Assembly: GCA_017651315.1 (NCBI GenBank)
Contig: JAGCDE010000005.1
Span: 84,706-148,705 of the forward strand
Reading direction: 5' to 3'
DNA: 64,000 nt
Source: Bacteroidaceae bacterium
GTDB lineage: Bacteria; Bacteroidota; Bacteroidia; Bacteroidales; Bacteroidaceae
In this document: in pieces, positions 58,273-64,000 of the stretch
How the letters are laid out: every line of letters starts with the position of its first letter
Position numbering within the stretch: position 1 is the stretch's first letter
Translations under genes and position numbers: made by a program
The notes under the pieces: model-generated
Seen by the model: the letters and a program-made list of their open reading frames with translations, nothing else
The model's database searches: none
Told to the model about the DNA's origin: nothing

Positions 58273-59280
58273 TTATTTCTGATATTTGCTGCCGTAGGAG
58301 CGTTCAAGTTTCCGGTCGCCCTTGGAGCCTTGGGGTTGGCTGTACTCTTTCTTGCCGGAACTGAACAACTCGCGGATTCTCTGAGGCAGGCGGCCCGGGA
58401 ATCGGGCGTAACAATACACCTTTTTGTCTTTATCTGATATAAACAGCGAGTACTCCTTGTTCCGGTATTTGTAGTCTATCTCTATTATGGGTGAGCACCG
58501 GGCTCTGACGGTTATATCGTTAAGATTACTGTTCGCTCTCTCTTTTATGTCGTTATACTTCTGCTCAAACTCATTCTGAAAGGCATTTTTCTCTTCCGCT
58601 CCAAGCCTTTCAGATATTTTGGAGTACAATGTTTCAATCTCATTGTGCCTGATTTCTTTGGCTGAATTCATCTTGAGGCAGGTGCCGTCGTACAGGACAT
58701 CGGTAGGGATATCCTGTTTACGGATCATGACGTCCAATGCCTGAACGGGACAGTATGAACAGGTGTCAGTCCTGTCACTCAGAGTCATCGTCTTGAAAGT
58801 CTGGTATTCTCCTGTGCCGCTGCACTCTGAACATGACACCTCGCCTCTACCGTGACACTTTACACATTGTTTGACAAGCCCGTTCTGCATACTATGGCCT
58901 CTGCCACCGCACATTGGACACTTAACCTTACCCCAGCCCATACATCGGCTGCATTTATGGGTCATAAGTGTTCCTCCAAGCATGATTTGTCTGTATCGGA
59001 TAATCTCGTCATCAGGAATATCGCTGATCGAATGATAGTTGTTTGTGGCCAGTTGCCTTTGGCCGCTCTCCTTATGATCATCGTACTTGATTTCGGTGCT
59101 GTGGAAATCGGCCTCTATAATTACGGCGTCATAATTGCGGGTTTGAGTGATCACAGCATCATTGCCCACACCGTGGGCATTGCCGAACCGCTCACCAAGG
59201 GCGTTCAGGATCCCTTTCCAGTTCTCTCTTTCCACCATTGCGGGAAAGCGGTCGTGGGTTTTACATTTGTATAGAGCCAT
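58273..59280 (-). CDS. DnaJ-type zinc-finger protein without J domain
   Basis: This protein has 335 residues from ATG 59280 (MALYKCKTHDRFP). An earlier in-frame Met at 59325 would add 15 residues with no clear value. Four CxxCxGxG repeats stand in a row near residues 130-185 (CSRCMGWG, CPMCGGRG, CVKCHGRG, CSECSGTG), the exact count of the DnaJ cysteine-rich domain, which binds two zinc ions. A further CSYC follows. There is no J domain (no HPD). The first ~110 residues and the C-terminal ~150 (including a charged helix QNEFEQKYNDIKERA) are unknown. It could bind unfolded or partner proteins; function unknown. It stands alone with palindromic DNA upstream. Confidence 0.75.
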   Translation of the reverse strand: MALYKCKTHDRFPAMVERENWKGILNALGERFGNAHGVGNDAVITQTRNYDAVIIEADFHSTEIKYDDHKESGQRQLATNNYHSISDIPDDEIIRYRQIMLGGTLMTHKCSRCMGWGKVKCPMCGGRGHSMQNGLVKQCVKCHGRGEVSCSECSGTGEYQTFKTMTLSDRTDTCSYCPVQALDVMIRKQDIPTDVLYDGTCLKMNSAKEIRHNEIETLYSKISERLGAEEKNAFQNEFEQKYNDIKERANSNLNDITVRARCSPIIEIDYKYRNKEYSLFISDKDKKVYCYARFPGRLPQRIRELFSSGKKEYSQPQGSKGDRKLERSYGSKYQK

Positions 59281-59341
59281 AGTTGTTTGCTTACCGTTAT
59301 ATAATAAAATGCCCTCTTGCGTCATTTAATAATCTGACAAA

Positions 59342-59374
59342 AGTATCAAAAACCATGATACTATCAAACTTGAT
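59342..59374. promoter_or_regulatory. Two adjacent dyads upstream of the zinc-finger gene
   Basis: agtatca (59342-59348) and tgatact (59356-59362) form a perfect 7-bp inverted repeat with a 7-base spacer, and atcaa-ac-ttgat follows at 59363-59374. They lie 62-94 bases upstream of the start at 59280 and look like operators. Confidence 0.4.
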
Positions 59375-59470
59375 TGGTTCTTTGTAGAATTTGGCGTTTA
59401 TTTTAGAAATTGTGCCTGATGCAGTTGTTGCAGTTAAGATTCACCGGCATACAACCAGCTGTGACACTGC

Positions 59471-59500
59471 AATGCCCGTCCGGCTATGTCGGCATTTTTT
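59471..59500 (+). terminator. Weak terminator-like hairpin in a long gap
   Basis: aatgcc (59471-59476) pairs with ggcatt (59491-59496), followed by tttt. There is no rightward gene before it; it could end a short RNA or isolate the downstream array. Confidence 0.25.
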
Positions 59501-59529
59501 ACCATTATTTATAAAGAACAGGATATACG

Positions 59530-59638
59530 CTCCAACTGGGGCGGAAAAACTCTCCAGTTAGAGAAAAAAATTCTCCAGTTGGGGAGTAAAAATTCTCTAG
59601 TTAGGGCGTAAATACTCCTTGGTTGGAGCGTATATGTC
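59530..59638. repeat. Five phased 22-nt imperfect tandem repeats
   Basis: Units start at 59530, 59552, 59573, 59595 and 59617 (lengths 22, 21, 22, 22, 22). Each has a ctccagtt-like head (ctccaact, ctccagtt, ctccagtt, ctctagtt, ccttggtt), a G-rich middle (gggg, agag, gggg, aggg, ggag) and an A/T-rich end. A 22-nt step is close to two helical turns, so proteins bound to the units would sit on one face. The array ends 190 bases before the ECF sigma gene. The rest of the gap (59639-59827) shows no gene. Confidence 0.75.
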
Positions 59639-59827
59639 TGCTTTGGCGAATGTAAGGATTTTTCTTGCCAGAGCGCAAATGGGGGACTGCAACGATAGGT
59701 GTCAATATCCGATGTTTTTCAATTATTTTGGGGTAAATGGTATGTTTTCCCTTGAAAAATGGAATAATTTTGAAAGGAATCCGGAAAACCGTTGTCTAAA
59801 TGTACAAACGATGTTTTCAAAAGACAG

Positions 59828-60310
59828 ATGAAAGATTTAGAATTACAATTCACAAAAATGGTCAGAGAGCACCGCAAGACAATATATTCGGTGTGCTATT
59901 TCTTCTCTGACAATCCGACAGTTGTCGATGACCTTTTCCAAGAGGTGTTGGTTAATCTATGGAAAGGATTTCCTGAGTTCCGTAACGAGAGCAGCCTTAA
60001 GACATGGATCTGGCGAATCAGCCTTAACACCTGCTGCTCCATTCAGAAAAGGAACAGCCGGAATGTACCAACCGTTCCGCTTGCCATCGACAGGGACCTG
60101 TTCAGTGAACAGGATCAGGTGGGCCGACAGGTTAAGATGCTGTATGACAGGATCAACAGACTGGAGGTTTTTGACCGGGCTATCATTCTTCTGTGGCTTG
60201 AAAGCATGAGTTATGATGAGATTGCAGCCATAGTGGGTATAAGCACCCAGGCTGTTACGAGTCGTCTGTTCCGAATCAAGGAGCAGCTTAAATCAATGTC
60301 TAACAATTAA
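59828..60310 (+). CDS. ECF-type RNA polymerase sigma factor
   Basis: I start at ATG 59828 (MKDLELQFTKMVREH), 160 residues; a TTG 12 codons earlier is possible but would add no known domain. Region 2 is NPTVVDDLFQEVLVNLWKGF followed by SSLKTWIWRISLNTC; region 4 is FDRAIILLWLESMSYDEI and VGISTQAVTSRLFRIKEQL. The gene leads an operon with a membrane protein 12 bases downstream, probably its anti-sigma partner. A long upstream gap holds the 22-nt repeat array, which may control it. This type of sigma factor is distinct from the one at 18472-19062. Confidence 0.92.
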   Translation: MKDLELQFTKMVREHRKTIYSVCYFFSDNPTVVDDLFQEVLVNLWKGFPEFRNESSLKTWIWRISLNTCCSIQKRNSRNVPTVPLAIDRDLFSEQDQVGRQVKMLYDRINRLEVFDRAIILLWLESMSYDEIAAIVGISTQAVTSRLFRIKEQLKSMSNN

Positions 60311-60322
60311 AACGTTTGTGCT

Positions 60323-61267
60323 ATGACTAGTGAAAATATTAAGATTGATGAGCTTGAAGAGTTAAAGGATACTCTCAGACTGATGGATGAGAAACTGGAT
60401 ACCCAGGAGATTGTAACCCCCGATCAGATACGCGCGGCTACTATGGAGAAGGTGGGCCTGCTTGAGACCGAACTGAAACAGTTGATGATATTGGGATGTG
60501 TTGTGGGATTCCCGCTCCTGACCATGTTCTTTCTTTTCAATGGAGGGCTGTCGGTTCCGGCGTTGTGGACTGCGGGTATATCGGGCCTTGTATTTCTGAT
60601 AATTTCCCTATTCCTTCTGCGCAAGGTAAGCAGGAAGAGTATTGTGGAACTTGACCTTAATACTCTGCTCACTAAAGAGAGAAAGTACAGAAGGACGTAC
60701 CTGATAATCATGGCAGCAATGATGCTGTTCTGGACAGTCTATGCGTATGTCTTTATAAGTCTGACACTTGGTATTATCTATACAGTAATGGATGCTTTGC
60801 TGTTTGTACCCCAATACTATCAGAGTTTTTTGAGAGCCTACAGGGAGGGACTGCAGGGAAAGATTGACAACAAGCCTACACTCTATTGGCGCATCGGCAA
60901 TATTGCAAGGCTTGGCATGTTTGCCCTCTGCATACTGGCACTTACGGCTTTCTTTGTACTGAATGTCATTGCATTCTTCAAACTGAATACTGATCTGAAC
61001 TTTAATGGTATTAACTGGTGGACGGTATTATCTCCTTTGATGATATTAGGCGGATTAATAGGATTGGTTCCTTTGTTTATAGACCAGTTCAGGTTCAAGA
61101 CCCATAAGATCAGACCGGTTTCCATAGTAGGTTTTGCAATAAGCATCGTCCTGTTTGCCAGCAGATTCATATACAATTATATCAAGGAGGGCGATATAAC
61201 CATCTTCTCCAGCCTGTTCCCGCTGCTCATAGCAGTCTGGATATTATATAGAGCCGTCAAGAAGTGA
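60323..61267 (+). CDS. Multi-span membrane protein, likely partner of the sigma factor
   Basis: This 314-residue protein has a soluble ~50-residue N terminus rich in charged residues (KIDELEELKDTLRLMDEKLD), a helical pair (CVVGFPLLTMFFLF, ISGLVFLIISLFLL), then about five more transmembrane segments in the second half, ending in a short Lys-rich tail. It begins 12 bases after the ECF sigma gene. A cytoplasmic N-terminal helix plus membrane domain fits an anti-sigma factor, although there is no zinc-binding motif. I cannot assign it to a named family. The GH97 gene follows after 70 bases and may be in the same transcript. Confidence 0.6.
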   Translation: MTSENIKIDELEELKDTLRLMDEKLDTQEIVTPDQIRAATMEKVGLLETELKQLMILGCVVGFPLLTMFFLFNGGLSVPALWTAGISGLVFLIISLFLLRKVSRKSIVELDLNTLLTKERKYRRTYLIIMAAMMLFWTVYAYVFISLTLGIIYTVMDALLFVPQYYQSFLRAYREGLQGKIDNKPTLYWRIGNIARLGMFALCILALTAFFVLNVIAFFKLNTDLNFNGINWWTVLSPLMILGGLIGLVPLFIDQFRFKTHKIRPVSIVGFAISIVLFASRFIYNYIKEGDITIFSSLFPLLIAVWILYRAVKK

Positions 61268-61337
61268 TCTTATTCATAGTTTGTTTTCTTGCTTGTTTTT
61301 ACAATTATACCTATTTTTGGAGCAAAACAGAACCGCT

Positions 61338-63098
61338 ATGAGAATCAGATTGTTTTCGCTGTCAGCGTTGCTTGGAGCATTGCTCTTGGAGAGTTGTTAC
61401 ACCAGGATTGCCGATGTCAGTTCGCCCGATAAGAATATCAAGGTGTCGGTATCGGACAGCATGATGACCGTAAAATACAGCGGTCAGGTGGTCCAGACCA
61501 TCAGGTTAGGCGACAACCATTGGACAGATTGTTCCCGAATCGTGGAGACCGTTGAGGAGAGATACACTATGCTCTCCGGCAAGCGCAGGGATTGCACCTA
61601 TAAATACAGGGCAATGTCATGCAGCGATGCCCAAGGCAAGAACCTGCTTGTCCGCGTGTCAAATGACGGCGTGGCGTTCCGTTTCAACGGGGCCGATGAG
61701 CATGTCTCGTTCGTGATCCCTGACGGCACCAAACGCTGGCTGCAGCGTCAGAAAACTGATTATGAGGGATTCTACCCCGAGAGTACACAGGCAGCAGACG
61801 GCAAATACAGCTATCCGGCACTTATAGAATATGGTGAAGGCATATTCGGGCTGATAACAGAGTCGGGCATAAATCATGGCAACAGCTGCTCTTACCTGAC
61901 CTGCAGCGGTGACCGTTACACTGTGACTTATACCGATAATGATGAGACCGATGTCCATGCGTGGCGTATCCTGATGCTGGGTTCGCTGGCCGATATAGTT
62001 GAATCCACTCTGGTGACCGATGTGGCCGGGGGAGGTACTGTTACTGATAAATCATGGATAAAGCCGGGCGTATCGTCATGGATTTACTGGGCTTATAACC
62101 ACAGCTCAAAGGATTTCCAGAAAGTCAAGGAGTATATTGATCTGGCGCACGATATGGGCTGGCCCTACACCCTGATTGACTGGGAGTGGGATGAGATGGC
62201 TAACGGCGGTAATCTGGAGGATGCGATGGCCTACGCCCGTGAGAAGGGTGTCAAGGTGAACCTCTGGTACAACTCCGGCACATCATGGATAGGCCCCGGC
62301 GCTCCCGGACCGCAGGATAGATTACGCACCAAAGAGGCTCGCGAGCGTGAGATGACCCGCTTAGAGCAGATGGGAGCCACCGGCATCAAGGTGGATTTCT
62401 TCCTGCCCGACGGCCACGAGATGGTGGACTACTATCTGGATATCCTGGAGGATGCCGCCCGTCATCATCTGCTGGTTGATTTCCACGGATGCACCATACC
62501 CCGCGGATGGAGCCGCACCTGGCCTAACCTGATGTCGATGGAGGCCGTCTATGGCGCCGAGTGGTACAATAACAACCGCCGTATGACGAATGCCGCCGCC
62601 GCGCACAACGCCACGCTGCCATTTACCCGCAATGTCATAGGCCCCATGGATTACACTCCGTGCACCTTTACAGACAGCCAGAACCCGCATATCACTACTG
62701 ATTGCCACGAGCTGGCCCTGCCCATACTCTTTGAGTCCGGCCTGCAGCACATGGCCGACCGCCCTGAGGCATACCTGAACCTGCCGGAGCCAGTGAAGAA
62801 ACTGCTGTCCGGTCTGCCATCGGCCTGGGACGATACCCGCCTGCTGGCCGGCTATCCGGGGCAGTGCGCAGTGATTGCCCGCAGGAGTGGCGATACCTGG
62901 TACATTGCCGGCATCAACGGCACAAATGAGGAACTCACAATTGAGCCTGATTACTCCAGAATAGGTACTTCAGTAGAACTCAAGACTCTTATCACCGACC
63001 GTGGCAGCGAACCCGGCAAAGGCTTCAATATCCAGAACAACATTCAACCCGGTAAGATAGTGCTCCCCGCCCGCGGAGGATTTGTCGCTATTTTTTAG
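61338..63098 (+). CDS. GH97-family alpha-glycosidase (lipoprotein)
   Basis: I start at ATG 61338 (MRIRLFSLSALLG), 586 residues with lipobox LLESC (Cys20); an upstream in-frame codon would put a non-signal segment in front. The N-terminal beta-sandwich of GH97 (VSSPDKNIKVSVSD) leads to the barrel with SSWIYWAYNHSSKDF, TLIDWEWDEM and GIKVDFFLPDG. Asp353 in KVDFF is at the place of the nucleophile of retaining GH97 members, and Glu402 (SMEAVYGAEW) is a candidate acid/base, so this may be a retaining alpha-galactosidase-like enzyme rather than an inverting SusB-type alpha-glucosidase. It ends 11 bases inside the convergent gene. Confidence 0.9.
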   Translation: MRIRLFSLSALLGALLLESCYTRIADVSSPDKNIKVSVSDSMMTVKYSGQVVQTIRLGDNHWTDCSRIVETVEERYTMLSGKRRDCTYKYRAMSCSDAQGKNLLVRVSNDGVAFRFNGADEHVSFVIPDGTKRWLQRQKTDYEGFYPESTQAADGKYSYPALIEYGEGIFGLITESGINHGNSCSYLTCSGDRYTVTYTDNDETDVHAWRILMLGSLADIVESTLVTDVAGGGTVTDKSWIKPGVSSWIYWAYNHSSKDFQKVKEYIDLAHDMGWPYTLIDWEWDEMANGGNLEDAMAYAREKGVKVNLWYNSGTSWIGPGAPGPQDRLRTKEAREREMTRLEQMGATGIKVDFFLPDGHEMVDYYLDILEDAARHHLLVDFHGCTIPRGWSRTWPNLMSMEAVYGAEWYNNNRRMTNAAAAHNATLPFTRNVIGPMDYTPCTFTDSQNPHITTDCHELALPILFESGLQHMADRPEAYLNLPEPVKKLLSGLPSAWDDTRLLAGYPGQCAVIARRSGDTWYIAGINGTNEELTIEPDYSRIGTSVELKTLITDRGSEPGKGFNIQNNIQPGKIVLPARGGFVAIF

Positions 63099-63393
63099 CC
63101 CACGTATAGACAAGTATGTAATATACTATAACCAGAAAGAATGTGGATGCGGTTAACGCGTGTCCTGCCCAATTTGTGCTTTCAGTGAAAAGGAGGAGAC
63201 AGAATATAGGTATCAGGATTAAAAAGGCTGCACCCATAAGAATCCTCAGACGTCTGATGTTAAACTTCCCGGCATCTTTGGGTGTTAATTCAAAACTGTT
63301 CCGGATAAAGTTATCCATCTTACCCGACAGGATAACCGTTCCCATGACAAGGTTAAAAATCTCAAGGACTATGAATGCAATCAGTTGTGCCAT
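63088..63393 (-). CDS. Small three-span membrane protein
   Basis: This 101-residue protein has three hydrophobic segments (AQLIAFIVLEIFNLVMGTVIL, split by a polar loop from ILMGAAFLILIPIFCLLLF, then TASTFFLVIVYYILVYTW) and looks like the SdpI/YhfC-type half that often follows DUF1648 proteins. It begins 1 base after the DUF1648 gene stop, in the same operon, and its 3' end overlaps the convergent GH97 gene by 11 bases. Function is unknown; a membrane partner of the DUF1648 protein is the likely role. Confidence 0.65.
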   Translation of the reverse strand: MAQLIAFIVLEIFNLVMGTVILSGKMDNFIRNSFELTPKDAGKFNIRRLRILMGAAFLILIPIFCLLLFTESTNWAGHALTASTFFLVIVYYILVYTWAKK

Positions 63394-63394
63394 A

Positions 63395-63853
63395 TTACTT
63401 TTTTATTAGGCAGACTATTAATGTGATTATTCCGGCCAGGATGAGTACTGGTTCGGCAAACATGAACAGCGGGCAGGTGCCCATGGTGAGTGTTACGAGT
63501 GTTGAGCTCAGGACAGTCAGCGTAAGGCACGATGCAAAAACGTGAAGTCCGCACATACGCAGGCCTTTTTCATCGGGCTTTAATTTGAACATGTTGCTGG
63601 CCAGAGTGTAAATGCCGTATGTCACCAGGCACAGCAACAGACTGATGACGGGGTAGAATATCAGCGTTGTCCTGTTCATGGAGCCGCTGGCATTGCCTGC
63701 GGGGTCAAAGTGGGCCGGAAGCACATGGGGCAGGGCACTCCACCTTATCCATATTGCACACACATTCACAATGATGATGATTACCGGCACCATCCATCCG
63801 TGCTTACGCCATTTCATATCATGAATCTTAAAGTCCTCTTCAAAGGTAATCAT
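63395..63853 (-). CDS. DUF1648/SdpI-like membrane protein
   Basis: This protein has 152 residues from ATG 63853 (MITFEEDFKIHDMKW), chosen because this ATG overlaps the stop of the upstream regulator gene (ATGA). The DUF1648 box is LPHVLPAHFDPAGNASGSM, between the first and second of four membrane helices. SdpI-family proteins confer immunity to, or sense, toxic peptides in Bacillus, with an autorepressor gene beside them. The same order, regulator then membrane protein, occurs here. Role as immunity or sensor is inference from that analogy. Confidence 0.75.
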   Translation of the reverse strand: MITFEEDFKIHDMKWRKHGWMVPVIIIIVNVCAIWIRWSALPHVLPAHFDPAGNASGSMNRTTLIFYPVISLLLCLVTYGIYTLASNMFKLKPDEKGLRMCGLHVFASCLTLTVLSSTLVTLTMGTCPLFMFAEPVLILAGIITLIVCLIKK

Positions 63854-64000
63854 TTCTGATTTTCGTCGTTGTCGCAAACCATCAATGTTCTTTCTGGTTC
63901 CATATTATAATAATGAACCGGAGCATTTTGATTATTGGACAATGATGTAAATATCAGCGGTTCTCCAAGAGCATTGGAAATCTTTGCCAATGATGATAAG
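63850..64000 (-). CDS. XRE/HTH-type regulator, C-terminal part only
   Basis: On the minus strand an open frame enters from the right edge and stops at 63850-63852. Its 49 visible residues begin LSSLAKISNALGEPLIFTS, which is the last helix of a Cro/CI-type helix-turn-helix domain ('L..IA.ALgv.l'), followed by a short polar tail. The stop overlaps the ATG of the DUF1648 gene by 4 bases, so the two are translationally coupled. The DNA-binding helices themselves are outside the window. Confidence 0.65.
   Translation of the reverse strand, partial: LSSLAKISNALGEPLIFTSLSNNQNAPVHYYNMEPERTLMVCDNDENQK

Noticed and set aside
59530-59638. CRISPR array
   Set aside because: The repeats are 22 nt, imperfect and directly adjoining without spacers, and no cas genes are nearby.
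59619-59831. 70-codon frame in the gap before the ECF sigma gene
   Set aside because: It starts inside the repeat array, has no motif or clear start signal, and overlaps the sigma gene start in another frame.

Overview
The window is a 64 kb stretch of a Bacteroidota (Bacteroidales) chromosome. The signs are a SusC/SusD pair, many secreted or lipoprotein glycoside hydrolases, FAS1-domain lipoproteins, promoters of the TTTG/TAnnTTTG type, A-rich leaders with little Shine-Dalgarno sequence, and secreted proteins ending in a T9SS-like C-terminal tail. The enzyme set (GH30_8, two GH43, GH8, GH51, GH95, GH9, GH97, GH13, xylulokinase) fits a gut or rumen fibre degrader specialised on xylan-type hemicellulose. 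I cannot name the genus.

Region 1 (1-32.5 kb) is a polysaccharide utilisation locus with a mirror-like layout. Rightward: FAS1 protein (partial), SusC, SusD, two very large paralogous secreted proteins (called P1 and P2 here) and a CotH-type secreted kinase. Leftward, from the other end: FAS1 lipoprotein, a lone tyrosine recombinase, a third paralog (P3), GH30, GH43, GH43, then an ECF sigma factor, a membrane protein and a periplasmic protein. P1 and P3 face each other as ~3.8 kb inverted repeats. They share a conserved leader and an identical 20-bp element about 100 bp upstream of each start. If the segment between the two 20-bp elements were flipped, P3-GH30-GH43-GH43 would lie directly behind susCD in one direction, as in an ordinary xylan locus. 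With the adjacent recombinase this makes the locus a candidate large invertible switch, which is the main hypothesis of this annotation.

Region 2 (32.7-45.4 kb) holds GH8 exo-oligoxylanase plus xylulokinase (leftward) and, divergently, GH95, a porin-like barrel, DusB, a U32 RNA-modification protein, GH51 arabinofuranosidase and a lipoprotein alpha/beta hydrolase. Together these would trim substituted xylo-oligosaccharides and feed xylulose into the pentose phosphate pathway.

Region 3 (45.4-51.2 kb) is a nucleotide-sugar cluster: RfbA, GalE, a GHMP kinase with the plant galacturonokinase signature, a translationally coupled nucleotidyltransferase, a GSCFA protein and a PrsW-like protease. The kinase/nucleotidyltransferase pair suggests salvage of a free sugar to an NDP-sugar.

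Region 4 (51.2-64 kb) holds GH9, GH13, GdhA, a HAD phosphatase, tRNA-Phe, tRNA-Pro (its 3' end lies inside a perfect 25-bp hairpin), a DnaJ-type zinc-finger protein without a J domain, an array of five 22-nt repeats ahead of a second ECF sigma operon, GH97, and an XRE-DUF1648-small membrane protein cassette that runs off the right edge.

All family names come from reading motifs by eye; no database search was run.
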